A stretch of 58,273 nt of DNA from an uncultured Clostridia bacterium (GTDB lineage: Bacteria > Bacillota > Clostridia > Christensenellales > CAG-917). Below are positions 33,951 to 42,298 of the stretch, piece after piece (positions within the stretch are counted from its first letter, which is position 1; each line of letters opens with the position of its first letter). Location of the stretch: contig CASDRL010000018.1 of the NCBI GenBank assembly GCA_949283145.1, positions 1 through 58,273 on the forward strand, in the 5' to 3' direction. The notes under the pieces are model-generated. The model ran no database searches. It was not told the DNA's origin and saw only the letters and a list, made by a program, of their open reading frames with translations. Both the position numbers and the translations under genes were made by a program.

Positions 33951-34116
33951 TCTATCAAGCTGTCTGGTTGCAACAGCTTGGGGTGTGTAGGTATAATATT
34001 CCCGCAAGCAAAATTTTTCGGCGCTATTCCTTGACAAAACGAGCGTATGGGGAAGAAGTAAAGCAATAGTGCGGGGGTGTGGGGGTATAATACCCCCACA
34101 AGCACGAAATTAACTC
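33951..34116. other. AT-richer spacer with a repeated palindromic phrase
   Basis: GGTATAATATTCCCGCAAG (about 33991) and GGGTATAATACCCCCACAAG (about 34083) are related phrases. The second forms the palindrome GGGGGTATAATACCCCC. No gene is seen. Confidence 0.4.
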
Positions 34117-34145
34117 TTGCGCGTCGGGGGAGAGTGGAGTATAAT
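34117..34145 (+). promoter_or_regulatory. Promoter of rpiB
   Basis: TTGCGC (34117-34122) and TATAAT (34140-34145) are 17 bases apart, about 28 bases before the ATG. Confidence 0.75.
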
Positions 34146-34173
34146 TAACTTATCAACCAATAAGGGGTGTATT

Positions 34174-34623
34174 ATGAAAATTGCAATCGGCTGTGATCAC
34201 GGCGGCATCGTGTTGAAGCCCGCTGTCAAAGAGACCCTCGAGGCTCTCGGCGCAGAGGTCGTCGACTTCGGCACTTTCACCGAGGAGTCGGTGGACTATC
34301 CCGTCTACGGGCTCAAAGTCGCGGAGGCGGTGGCTTCCGGCGAGTGTGACGCGGGCGTGCTCATGTGCGGCACCGGCATCGGCATCTCCATCTCGGCGAA
34401 CAAGGTCAAGGGCATCCGCGCCGCAGTCACCACCAACACTTTCATGGCGGAGATGACCAAGCGCCACAACAACGCCAACATCATCGCGCTCGGAGGCAGA
34501 GTGGTCACTCCCGATGAGGCGAAAGACATCGTGAAAGCGTGGTTCGAGGCGGAATATGAGGGCGGCAGACACCAGCGCCGTCTGGATATGATCGCCGACA
34601 TCGAAGCCAAATATTTCAAATGA
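34174..34623 (+). CDS. rpiB: Ribose-5-phosphate isomerase B
   Basis: A 149-residue RpiB/LacAB family enzyme that interconverts ribose-5-phosphate and ribulose-5-phosphate in the pentose phosphate pathway. The N-terminal strand IAIGCDHGG, the catalytic Cys in LMCGTGIGISISANK (residues 66-80) and the phosphate-binding RHNNANIIALGGR are intact. The length is typical. The start at 34174 is preferred to upstream codons because AAGGGGTG precedes it and the family begins with MKIAIG. A good promoter and terminator make it a single-gene unit. Confidence 0.95.
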   Translation: MKIAIGCDHGGIVLKPAVKETLEALGAEVVDFGTFTEESVDYPVYGLKVAEAVASGECDAGVLMCGTGIGISISANKVKGIRAAVTTNTFMAEMTKRHNNANIIALGGRVVTPDEAKDIVKAWFEAEYEGGRHQRRLDMIADIEAKYFK

Positions 34624-34638
34624 CCGCTATGCGGCAAT

Positions 34639-34667
34639 AAAAAAGGAGCCCTTTGGGGCTCTTTTTT
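34639..34667 (+). terminator. Intrinsic terminator of rpiB
   Basis: GGAGCCC/GGGGCTC stem with A-run before and TTTTTT after. The A/T arms make it bidirectional in form and it may also serve the facing queH gene. Confidence 0.9.
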
Positions 34668-34774
34668 GTTAGCGCAACACGATTTTGCTCCGGAGAGCGG
34701 CGGTGCCCGTCGCCGTCACTCGTGCAGGGCTCTCGTGCGTGATGATCCCTAATGGTGCCGTGCCGTGCGCGCCG

Positions 34775-35389
34775 TTATTCCGCCGCCGGGCGCGGGAAAC
34801 CGCAGCCGCAATAGTGCTGGCGGTAGAGCTCCCACTCGCGGCAGAGGCGCACCGAGGTGAGCCATCCGTCGTGTTTTTTGAAGTCAGAGGTGAGATAGCG
34901 CACGCCGAAGCGCTCCGCCGCGCGAGCGCCGACGGCGTTGATGAGAGTCGCGTTCTTTCTCGGGCTCACGGTGAGAGTGGTGGCAAAGGCGTCGTATTCC
35001 CCGCCGTGCATCGAGAGGAACTCCGCCGTTTTCCCGAGCCGCAACGAGAAACATTCCGTGCACCTTCCGCCCCCTTCGGGCAGATCTTCTTTGCCCGCCG
35101 CGACGGCAAAGAACTCCGCCGCATCCTGCTCGGGCACTATGAGCCTGGCTTCGGGAAAATGCAGAAGAAGGCGTTTAAGCGTATCTAGACGCCTGATAAA
35201 CTCCTCTTTTGGCAAAATGTTGGGGTTGTAATAAAAGAGGGTGACATCGAAATGCGGCGCGACGCGGGGGAGCACTCCCGCCGCGCACGGACCGCAGCAG
35301 ACGTGCAAAAGAAGACGGAGTTTTTCGCTGTCCTCTTCCTGCCGCGCTATCTCGCGGTCGATGTCGCACCCGAAATGTCTCTCTCTCAT
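34775..35389 (-). CDS. queH: Epoxyqueuosine reductase QueH
   Basis: A 204-residue DUF208 protein that reduces epoxyqueuosine to queuosine in tRNA, a non-orthologous replacement of QueG. The Cys ligands for the Fe-S cluster and metal are visible: HVCCGPCAAG (Cys31, 32, 35), RCTECFSLRL near residue 117 and YCGCGF near the end. SPRKNATLIN and FKKHDGW are typical. It is convergent with rpiB. It has its own promoter at 35396-35423. Confidence 0.93.
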   Translation of the reverse strand: MRERHFGCDIDREIARQEEDSEKLRLLLHVCCGPCAAGVLPRVAPHFDVTLFYYNPNILPKEEFIRRLDTLKRLLLHFPEARLIVPEQDAAEFFAVAAGKEDLPEGGGRCTECFSLRLGKTAEFLSMHGGEYDAFATTLTVSPRKNATLINAVGARAAERFGVRYLTSDFKKHDGWLTSVRLCREWELYRQHYCGCGFPRPAAE

Positions 35390-35395
35390 ACCTAT

Positions 35396-35423
35396 ATCAT
35401 ACCACTTCGCCGCCCGTTTGCAA
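35396..35423 (-). promoter_or_regulatory. Promoter of queH
   Basis: On the minus strand TTGCAA (35418-35423) and TATGAT (35396-35401) are 16 bases apart. Confidence 0.55.
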
Positions 35424-35676
35424 ACCGCTTTGTGCTTGGTATGCCTTGCCGCATCGTTCGCAAAACTGCTTTGCGCTCATCTATAAATGCTTCGCCGCCG
35501 TTTGTGGACAGGTTTTGTCAGCTTGCGGACTGCTTTGCCGCCCGTTCTACTGTCACCTGGCGAAGGGGGACGCCGCAGGCGGTTTTCTCGTCCTTTCGGG
35601 CGGGACATCTTTGCTTGTTTCGGGCGGGACGCCTTTGCGACTTTCTTTTATCAAAAGGGGTACGGTAAAGTTTGGG
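35424..35676. other. Gene-free spacer with short direct repeats
   Basis: TTTCGGGCGGGAC...CTTTGC occurs twice (35594-35614 and 35618-35638). Related GCCGCC(C)GTTT phrases occur three times between 35410 and 35550. No gene is seen. Confidence 0.4.
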
Positions 35677-35705
35677 TTGAGTTACGCGCGCGCGTATGGT
35701 ATCAT
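35677..35705 (+). promoter_or_regulatory. Promoter of the ABC-FtsX-lipoprotein operon
   Basis: TTGAGT (35677-35682) and TATCAT (35700-35705) are 17 bases apart. Confidence 0.7.
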
Positions 35706-35711
35706 ATCGGT

Positions 35712-35729
35712 GTATAGTATATACTATAC
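35712..35729. promoter_or_regulatory. Operator-like 18-base perfect palindrome
   Basis: GTATAGTATATACTATAC, a perfect palindrome covering the expected transcription start of the ABC operon. The position would give repression by a dimeric regulator (GntR/YtrA-type regulators often control such transporters). No regulator gene is adjacent. Confidence 0.6.
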
Positions 35730-35783
35730 CACAACTGCCGCCGCGTTCCGTGCGGCCGGGCATGACAGGGCACAGAGGTGAAA

Positions 35784-36461
35784 ATGGGCGACTGTATTCT
35801 CGAAGCCAAGGGCATAAGGAAATCCTACACCGTGGGCGACATCACCGCCGAGGTGTTGAAGGGCATAGACCTCTTTGTGGATGAAGGGGAGTTCGTCGCA
35901 GTGGTCGGCGAGTCCGGCAGCGGCAAATCCACTTTGCTCTACATCCTTGCGGGCATCGACAAGCCCACCGAGGGCAGCGTCACCCTTGTGGGGCGGGATC
36001 TTTCTTCCGTCTCGGATGAGGAGCTCGCCGCCATGCGCAGGAGAGAGATCTCTTTCGTCTATCAGTTCGACAACCTTGTCCCCCATCTCACCGCCTATGA
36101 GAACATCGTGCTCCCCCTACGCCTGGACGGCAAGAAGGAGCGCGACTATGCCGAGTCCGTCGCCGAGGCGTGCAGGTTCCTCGGCATCGAGGGGAGACTG
36201 CGCAACCTGCCTTCGCAGCTGTCGGGCGGCGAGCAGCAGCGCGTAGCCCTCGCCCGCGCCCTCGCCACCGATCCCAAACTCATCTTCCTGGACGAGCCCA
36301 CGGGCAGTCTGGACAGAGAGAGAGGACATCAGGTGATGGAGCTGCTCGGGCGCATCAACCGCGAAAAGGGGGTCGCCCTCGTGATGGTCACTCACTCCGC
36401 CGCCCACGCCGCATACGCGTCGCGGCAGGTGGAGATCGTTGACGGGATGATCGTAAGATGA
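35784..36461 (+). CDS. ABC transporter ATP-binding protein (LolD/MacB type)
   Basis: A 225-residue ATPase of the MacB/LolD/FtsE class. Walker A is GESGSGKST near residues 39-47, the signature [15 protein letters not shown] near 137-151, and Walker [13 protein letters not shown] near 158-169, followed by a VTHS His loop. It starts after GAGGTG and overlaps the permease gene by 4 bases, so the two form one transporter. Such complexes extrude or move substrates, or carry mechanical signals, at the membrane rather than import solutes. Confidence 0.93.
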   Translation: MGDCILEAKGIRKSYTVGDITAEVLKGIDLFVDEGEFVAVVGESGSGKSTLLYILAGIDKPTEGSVTLVGRDLSSVSDEELAAMRRREISFVYQFDNLVPHLTAYENIVLPLRLDGKKERDYAESVAEACRFLGIEGRLRNLPSQLSGGEQQRVALARALATDPKLIFLDEPTGSLDRERGHQVMELLGRINREKGVALVMVTHSAAHAAYASRQVEIVDGMIVR

Positions 36462-38887
36462 CACTTTCACTCGCGCTCAAAAGTCTGAAAGCGAAACCGC
36501 TGCGCACCGTGGCGTCCGTGCTTGCGGTCGCCGTTGCCGTGGCGATGTTTTTCTGTATGTTTTCGTTTGAAAGCGCGGTTTATCGTTACGTTTTTGAGGT
36601 TGAAACTGCCGATTTCGGCGACAGCGATATCATGATCACCGCCAAGAGCGGCGGGGACAGGATCGCGCTCGTGCAGCCGCTTTACGATGTCGAGGGGGTG
36701 GAGAGCGTCACCCCCACCGTCTCCGTCTATGCGCTTGCGGCGTTCGGTGAAGAGGACGGAGAGGAGTATCTCCGTCTGAGAGGTTTCGACGAGGGCGGCA
36801 TTGCGGGGCTCGGCGGGCTCGTGATCGCGGACGGCAGCCTCGACCTGCGCTCGGACGATGTCGTCATCTCAAAGGCGACCGCGGAGAGGTTCTCTCTGCG
36901 CGTCGGCGATCTGCTCCCCGTGCGGGGGATGACTTCGGGCGGAAAACAGGTCAATTTCTATGTCGGTGCCATCGCCGAAAACAGGGGCCCCTTCGCCGCC
37001 GATTCGCCATATACCGTGCTCGGGAGCGCGTCGAGGGTGTCCTCGCTCATCATCACGGGCACCGTCTACAATGAGATTTACATCACGGCGGAGGATGGCG
37101 CAGACCTTTCCGAGCTCAGAGAGCGCATCGCCGCCATGCCGGAATATGCCTCACTCACCGTTTCGGAGTGCCTGGACGGGGAGTATATCGCGACACGCGC
37201 GCGCAACATCGCCTCACCCGTGACCATCGCGGGGGCGGCGGTGGCGCTGCTTGCCGTGGTCGCGGTGGCGCTGGTGTTCACGGCGGGGGCGAAGGACAGG
37301 CGCGCCTATGCCGCCAAACTCGCCCTTGTCGGCGCGACCAAGAAGAGGATCGCGGCGCTGTTCGCGACGGAGAGCGCGGTCACGGCTCTGCTCGGAGCGG
37401 TGCTCGGATCGCTGCTGGCGGTGGGGGTGTTCGCCCTCATGATCGCGGTGGTTCTCTCCTCCGTGACGGCGTTTGCCGTGGACGCACTGTTGCTTTTCGC
37501 TGCTGCGGTGACGGGCGCGGTCACGGCGTTTGCCGCTTCGCTCTATCCGCTGGTGAAGGTGTTCAGCTCCACCGCGAGGGAGAACCTTGTGGGCAGCGCC
37601 GGACGCCGCCGTGCGGGCGTAGTTGCCGCCTTGGTGCTCGCCGCCGTCACTCTTGTGCTGCTGCTTGTCGAGAACCTCGTGCTCGGCGCAAAAGGGGCGC
37701 TTTCAGCGGTGGATCTCGTGCTCGTCATCGCGTGTGCGGCTGCCGCCGCTCCCGTCCTCGTAAGAGCCCTCGGCAGGCTGCTTTCCCGCACGAACAGTCC
37801 CTCTCTCATGGTCGCGGGGATGTCCGCGGCGCGGGAGAGAAAGGCATCGAGCGCGTCCCAGATCCTTGCCGTCGGTATGACGGTCTCAATGCTGCTGTTC
37901 ACGGCGTGGTCGCTGACCACTTCCGTATTCTCGGGGTTCACGGCGGAATTCGAGAGGATGATCCTCGTCACCAATGTTTCGGCGGAAACGGACACTTCCG
38001 ATTTCACTTCCGTGGACGGCGTGAATTCCGCGCATCTCATGGTGTGGCGGCAGGCGACGCTCTCCGCGGATAGCATCGACTCCCGCTCCGTCAACGTGCT
38101 CGGGAGCGCGGACGCCCTCGGGCTCGTCGATTTTGAATATCTCACTTCCCGCGCGGACGCCGAACGCGCGCTCGCCGAGGGCAAAGTCGTGCTCGACCGC
38201 TCGATGTCCGAGCTTTACGGCGTCAAGGCGGGCGACACGATCCGTCTGGATGTGGACGGCACGGTGCGTGAGTTCGAGGTGGGGGCGCTCGTCAGGCACA
38301 ACCTTTTCAACGGAGGATACGTCATCGTGTCGGCGGAGGCGCTGAAAGAGGCGTACGACCTGAGCCCCGACACCGTGGTGCTCACCGCGGACGGGGACGT
38401 CGAGACCGTCGCGGAAGAGGTGCGGTCGCGCTTTGCGGACAGGAACTATTACGCTTTGCCCGCGCTCGCCGCCTATGAGTGGGACACCCGCTCGCTTGAG
38501 AATGTCTTCGACCTCATCGCGGCGCTCGCGTTCATGCTCACGGCACTGGCGTTCGCCGTTGCGCTCGCGGGCGCGGCGGCGGGCAGAGCATATGCGGGCA
38601 GGACGCGCAGCACTCTGCTTTGCGCGGGGCTTTCAAAGCGCGGACTGCTCGGGGCGGAGACTGCGGAACAGACGCTGTCCGCGGTGTGCGCGTTCGTCTT
38701 CGCGCTGCCCGCGAGCGCACTCGCGGCGCTGTGTCTTGTCAATGCGCTCAGCCTCTTCGGGCTGTATTTCGGGTTTATGTACAATGTCGGAGCCGCGCTC
38801 GCGGCGGGGCTCGCCGTGCTTGCGGCATACGCGGTCGTGCCCGTGGTGTTCGGGTTCAAACGCGGTTACGGGATGAGGAGACGCTGA
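36458..38887 (+). CDS. FtsX-like ABC transporter permease
   Basis: An 809-residue integral membrane protein of the ABC3/FtsX permease family with two FtsX-like modules. The first membrane segment is at about residues 17-37, followed by an extracellular domain (40-245). There are three segments near 248-370, a second set near 390-450, another extracellular domain (about 500-670), and closing segments near 680-705, 735-760 and 775-800. This is the long, duplicated form found in Bacillota. It is coupled to the ATPase upstream and directly followed by a lipoprotein gene. Confidence 0.9.
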   Translation: MTLSLALKSLKAKPLRTVASVLAVAVAVAMFFCMFSFESAVYRYVFEVETADFGDSDIMITAKSGGDRIALVQPLYDVEGVESVTPTVSVYALAAFGEEDGEEYLRLRGFDEGGIAGLGGLVIADGSLDLRSDDVVISKATAERFSLRVGDLLPVRGMTSGGKQVNFYVGAIAENRGPFAADSPYTVLGSASRVSSLIITGTVYNEIYITAEDGADLSELRERIAAMPEYASLTVSECLDGEYIATRARNIASPVTIAGAAVALLAVVAVALVFTAGAKDRRAYAAKLALVGATKKRIAALFATESAVTALLGAVLGSLLAVGVFALMIAVVLSSVTAFAVDALLLFAAAVTGAVTAFAASLYPLVKVFSSTARENLVGSAGRRRAGVVAALVLAAVTLVLLLVENLVLGAKGALSAVDLVLVIACAAAAAPVLVRALGRLLSRTNSPSLMVAGMSAARERKASSASQILAVGMTVSMLLFTAWSLTTSVFSGFTAEFERMILVTNVSAETDTSDFTSVDGVNSAHLMVWRQATLSADSIDSRSVNVLGSADALGLVDFEYLTSRADAERALAEGKVVLDRSMSELYGVKAGDTIRLDVDGTVREFEVGALVRHNLFNGGYVIVSAEALKEAYDLSPDTVVLTADGDVETVAEEVRSRFADRNYYALPALAAYEWDTRSLENVFDLIAALAFMLTALAFAVALAGAAAGRAYAGRTRSTLLCAGLSKRGLLGAETAEQTLSAVCAFVFALPASALAALCLVNALSLFGLYFGFMYNVGAALAAGLAVLAAYAVVPVVFGFKRGYGMRRR

Positions 38888-40702
38888 ATGAAAGCTGTTT
38901 TCGGGACAAAGAAAGGTGCGGATGTGCTCCGCGTCCTGCTCGCTGCGGTGCTGGTCGTGCTACTCATCGCATCCGTTTTTGCGCTCGCCGCATGCAATAA
39001 GAAGGACGGACCCGATCCCGCCGCGGAAAGGGCGGAGGCGGTCAACGCGCTCAAAGTCAATACGCTTGCGGCGCTGGACGCGAAATGGACTCCCGGGCTC
39101 ACGGACGCCGAAATAATCCGCTTAGCGCGCCCGGGCGGCTACATCGAAGCTACACTCTGGACGGAGATGCTCGCGGATGTGGTGTTCGCATCCCGTTTGC
39201 AGACGGGCAAGATCCGCACCGCGGCGGATTTCATAGCGTCGGAGGAGGGCAGGGAACTCTTTGCGGACGCGGCGGGCAACCTCGATTCCGCTCTGGAACT
39301 CATAGACGCGCTCGGGCTCACCACCGAAGACGTGAGCGAACTCGGCTTTGATCTGCTTTGCGCGGTGGTCTCCGAGATGCGCGCGCTGTACATCGAAACC
39401 GCGGACAGGCTGAACGCCATCGACGAAAAGGGAGTTACGGGTGATGCCAATACCGATCTCACCGCCGCGATCGAGCGTGCGGAGAGGATAGTCGCGTCCT
39501 TCGGAGAGGACGAGTCGGCAGCCGCCGAGAGTGTGGCGCAGACTCTCGAAGCGCTCGCAGATGCGGAGGAGGGCATCAAGACGGTGCTCGCCTTTGCCTA
39601 TGACGCCGAGAGGATCCTTGGCGCGGGGGAGAGCGGTGCGGGGCTGAGCGCCATCATCGGCAGCGCAGCGGGCGGGAGCGGCGCGCTCGCCGATGTGTCG
39701 GACAGCGAGATGATGGTCTGGCTGGACGGAGTGCTGGGCGGTCTGAAAGATTTTGGCGCGAGCATGACCGCGGAAAAGACCGCGAGCGTCAAAGCCGCGT
39801 TGAAAAGCGTGCGTGAGTGTTTCGCGGGATCCGCTCAGCCCGTTGGCGTCGTGAGCGACGCGCTGCAATGGCTGCGCGCGGCGGAATCGTTCGTGGATGA
39901 GATACCGACCCTTGCGGATTATGCGGTCTCCGCGTTCGACGCCATATACGAGAAGAACTCCGACGAGGTATATACCTACGATGTCGTGCAGAAGCTGCGC
40001 CTTCTTGCTGAGGAAGAGGACGAAGATGTGCGCACCGTCAACGCATATGCGCTTGCGGCAAAGCTCTTCCTTTCTTTGACGGACAGCCACGATGCGGAAG
40101 ATCTGAAGGGTTGGATCAGGAGCATGGCGGCAGACGGAGAGGGATTGAAGACCGCGCTCCTCTATGCGTTCGCGCTGATGGCGGAGGCATACGAAGGCGG
40201 CGGCACCGCCGAGGTCACTGCGGATTCCACCGCCATGATGTCGGTGCTGCTCACGGAGGTGTTCGGCGCGATCATGGAAGGGACATGGCGCAATTACGTC
40301 CTTTCGCCCGAGAAATACGAGGGACGGCTGAGCACGATCGCCGGGTTGGTGCTGAACTGTGCCGCCGCCGTCAACGAGGTCTATGCCGAAAGCGGAACGC
40401 AGGTGGAGATCAACATCACCAAAGACGGGCCCTATGACGAGGCTTGGTATAAGGAGATCACGAGGATACGCGAGGAGATCGTGAAGACGGCGGGGTCGGG
40501 CGGAGAGGCGCTGGTCGACAAGGCGGCGGCGACAATAGGCGGCTGCATCGACGAGTCCTATGCCGCGCGCGACAGTCTGCGCGCAGCGGCGGATGTGGGT
40601 TATATCACCGATGCGGATTCCGCCGAGGCGGAAGCTCTCCGCGCCGAATTGCAGCGCAACCCGCTCTTTATGGTGTTCGCCTTTTTCTTGGTGCAGAACT
40701 GA
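38888..40702 (+). CDS. Large putative lipoprotein linked to the ABC transporter
   Basis: A 604-residue secreted protein with a signal segment (residues 13-35) and lipobox LAAC at Cys36. The mature part is Ala/Glu/Asp-rich and mostly helical, with no recognised domain. The ATG directly follows the permease stop (TGAATG), so it belongs to the operon. The protein may be the outer partner or substrate of the FtsX-type complex, which is an inference from position. The acidic, helical nature would suit an extracellular scaffold. Confidence 0.8.
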   Translation: MKAVFGTKKGADVLRVLLAAVLVVLLIASVFALAACNKKDGPDPAAERAEAVNALKVNTLAALDAKWTPGLTDAEIIRLARPGGYIEATLWTEMLADVVFASRLQTGKIRTAADFIASEEGRELFADAAGNLDSALELIDALGLTTEDVSELGFDLLCAVVSEMRALYIETADRLNAIDEKGVTGDANTDLTAAIERAERIVASFGEDESAAAESVAQTLEALADAEEGIKTVLAFAYDAERILGAGESGAGLSAIIGSAAGGSGALADVSDSEMMVWLDGVLGGLKDFGASMTAEKTASVKAALKSVRECFAGSAQPVGVVSDALQWLRAAESFVDEIPTLADYAVSAFDAIYEKNSDEVYTYDVVQKLRLLAEEEDEDVRTVNAYALAAKLFLSLTDSHDAEDLKGWIRSMAADGEGLKTALLYAFALMAEAYEGGGTAEVTADSTAMMSVLLTEVFGAIMEGTWRNYVLSPEKYEGRLSTIAGLVLNCAAAVNEVYAESGTQVEINITKDGPYDEAWYKEITRIREEIVKTAGSGGEALVDKAAATIGGCIDESYAARDSLRAAADVGYITDADSAEAEALRAELQRNPLFMVFAFFLVQN

Positions 40703-40710
40703 CAATGCGG

Positions 40711-40738
40711 TTGACAATCGCCGCCATGATGGTATAAT
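40711..40738 (+). promoter_or_regulatory. Strong promoter ahead of an attenuator-like leader
   Basis: TTGACA (40711-40716) and TATAAT (40733-40738), both consensus, are 16 bases apart, 9 bases after the lipoprotein stop. Confidence 0.8.
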
Positions 40739-40744
40739 CGAATC

Positions 40745-40841
40745 GTCCCAAACGATGAGCTTTCGGAGTGCAAGACGGCAATAACGACCTCAGCGCGCAT
40801 AACGCGCGTGTTTGCCGACGCTCTCCGGGCGTCGGTTTTTT
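40745..40841 (+). ncRNA. Candidate riboswitch/attenuator leader or small RNA
   Basis: Expected transcript from the promoter at 40711. It ends in a textbook terminator CCGACGC/GGCGTCGG + TTTTTT (40815-40841). A competing helix is possible: CGGCAA (40776-40781) with TTGCCG (40812-40817), enclosing the hairpin CGCGCATAACGCGCG. That helix would use the first bases of the terminator arm. The two structures exclude each other, as in a riboswitch expression platform. I do not recognise a known aptamer. The genes downstream are a TM1266-type regulator and an ABC importer. Confidence 0.55.
40815..40841 (+). terminator. Intrinsic terminator in the leader
   Basis: Stem CCGACGC/GGCGTCGG followed by TTTTTT, 70 bases after the predicted start of transcription and about 155 bases before the next ATG. 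Confidence 0.85.
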
Positions 40842-40899
40842 GTTCCGCCAAGGTGCGGAAAGGCGGCGGGACGAAGAGCCGCAAACTGCGAAAACAAAG

Positions 40900-40934
40900 C
40901 CCGCGGGGAGAAATCCGTGATTTCTCGCGTGGGG
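40900..40934. repeat. Small palindrome of the CCCC...AAATC/GATTT...GGGG family
   Basis: CCCGCGGGGAGAAATC and GATTTCTCGCGTGGGG with a CGT loop. First of two in tandem before the TM1266-like gene. Confidence 0.55.
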
Positions 40935-40941
40935 TAATATC

Positions 40942-40979
40942 GGGGTCCCCGTCGCAAAATCTCCGATTTTGTGATGGGG
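40942..40979. repeat. Small palindrome, second of the tandem
   Basis: GGGGTCCCCGTCGCAAAATC and GATTTTGTGATGGGG with a TCC loop (two G-U pairs). It ends 7 bases before the ribosome site of the next gene and could affect its translation. Confidence 0.6.
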
Positions 40980-40995
40980 TGTAAAAGGAGTGTAT

Positions 40996-41247
40996 ATGAA
41001 AAGGATAGGTGTTGTGGGCATAGTGCTCAAAGGCGACCGTGAGACGGTGATGGAGATGCAGAACGTGCTCTCCGATTTTGCGGAGGTCATCGTGGGCAGG
41101 ATGGGCGTGCCGAGGAAGGAAGCCAACGCCATCGCCCTCATCGTGGAGGGCTCGCCGGAGCGCATCTCCGCGCTCACGGGCAGGCTCGGGAAGTTCCCTG
41201 AGCTTGCGGTCAAGTCCGCGATGACGGCGTTCGAGGTCGCGGAATAA
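40996..41247 (+). CDS. TM1266-like iron-only hydrogenase system regulator
   Basis: An 83-residue ACT-like/NikR-C-like small protein. Its beginning (KRIGVVGIVLKGDRETVMEMQNVLSDF) and FAEVIVGRMGVP match the family named putative iron-only hydrogenase system regulator. Real function is unproven, and no hydrogenase gene is in the window. The ATG at 40996 has GGAG 5 bases upstream, while a GTG two codons earlier overlaps that site. It is followed at 63 bases by an ABC importer operon. Confidence 0.8.
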   Translation: MKRIGVVGIVLKGDRETVMEMQNVLSDFAEVIVGRMGVPRKEANAIALIVEGSPERISALTGRLGKFPELAVKSAMTAFEVAE

Positions 41248-41310
41248 ACAGGGTTATATCACCGGAATAAGGTGTTTATATTGCAAAAATAAAACTTAAA
41301 GAGGCATATT

Positions 41311-42297
41311 ATGAAAAAAGTGCTCAAAACAACGGTGGCAGTCCTGATGACCGCCGCGCTCATCGCGGCGTTCGCGGTGGGGCTCGCCGCATGCAACGAA
41401 AAGGGCGACCAAGGCAGCGAGTTCGACTCTGTGTTTTACGACGCCTCCGCGGCTTCCGAAAAGGGCGGCGGCAGCGGCACTCTCGACCTTTACGTCCCCG
41501 ACGGCGCACCCGCGCTCGCGGTGGCGAAGCTCATTGCGGAAAAGGATACCCTCACCGTTGCGGGGTATAACATCGATGTCAACATCGTGCCCGCGAATCA
41601 GATCGGGACACATATGGCAAAGGGGGACGGCGACATTGTCATCATGCCCGCCAATGCCGGCGTCAACCTTGTCATGAAGGGCGCGGAGTATAAGTTCGTC
41701 TGTTCCAACACCCGCGGCATCCTTTATATGATCTCGCGGACGGAAGGTGCGGTGACGCCCGCCGACCTTGCCGGCAAGAAGGTCGGGTGCATAGGGCAGG
41801 GCGCAGTGCCGGAATACGCGCTCATGACCGTTCTTGAGGCGAACGGACTTGCGGACTCCGTCGAAGTGCGGTTCTTCGCGGACGGCGCGGGAGTGCAGTC
41901 CGCACTCACCGCCGGGACGATAGACTTCGGCATCGTGGGCGAGCCCGCGGCGACCGCAGGCGCGTCCAAGGGGTTCTTCACCGTCATGGACATCCAGGCG
42001 GAGTTCAACGCCGCGACGGACAGTAAGAGCGGCTTCCCCATGTCCTCCACCTTCGTGACGAACGAGCTCGCCTCCGACAAGACTTTCATGGACGCGCTCT
42101 TCGCGGTGTTGGAGGAGAACGTGGAGTTCATCTCCGATGCGGAGAATGCAAAGAATATGACCGTGCTCATGCAGGGTGCGGGCAGCACTTCCGCCTATCC
42201 TCCCGCAAGCATCCCCCGCTGCAACGTCGGGGTGTACACGGGCGACGATGTGAAAGCGGCTGTCAAGGATATGACGGAGTTCTTCGCGCAGGCGTAA
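41311..42297 (+). CDS. NitT/TauT-type ABC transporter substrate-binding lipoprotein
   Basis: A 328-residue lipoprotein, with signal segment and lipobox LAAC at Cys28. The mature protein resembles the NMT1/THI5-like binding fold (YVPDGAPALAVAKLI, GDGDIVIMPANAGVNL, ADLAGKKVGCIGQGAVPEY, FGIVGEPAAT). Such proteins capture small anions, thiamin precursors or similar compounds outside the membrane. The ligand is not determinable. The permease GTG starts one base after its stop, and the ATPase follows, giving a complete importer. Confidence 0.9.
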   Translation: MKKVLKTTVAVLMTAALIAAFAVGLAACNEKGDQGSEFDSVFYDASAASEKGGGSGTLDLYVPDGAPALAVAKLIAEKDTLTVAGYNIDVNIVPANQIGTHMAKGDGDIVIMPANAGVNLVMKGAEYKFVCSNTRGILYMISRTEGAVTPADLAGKKVGCIGQGAVPEYALMTVLEANGLADSVEVRFFADGAGVQSALTAGTIDFGIVGEPAATAGASKGFFTVMDIQAEFNAATDSKSGFPMSSTFVTNELASDKTFMDALFAVLEENVEFISDAENAKNMTVLMQGAGSTSAYPPASIPRCNVGVYTGDDVKAAVKDMTEFFAQA

Positions 42298-42298
42298 A

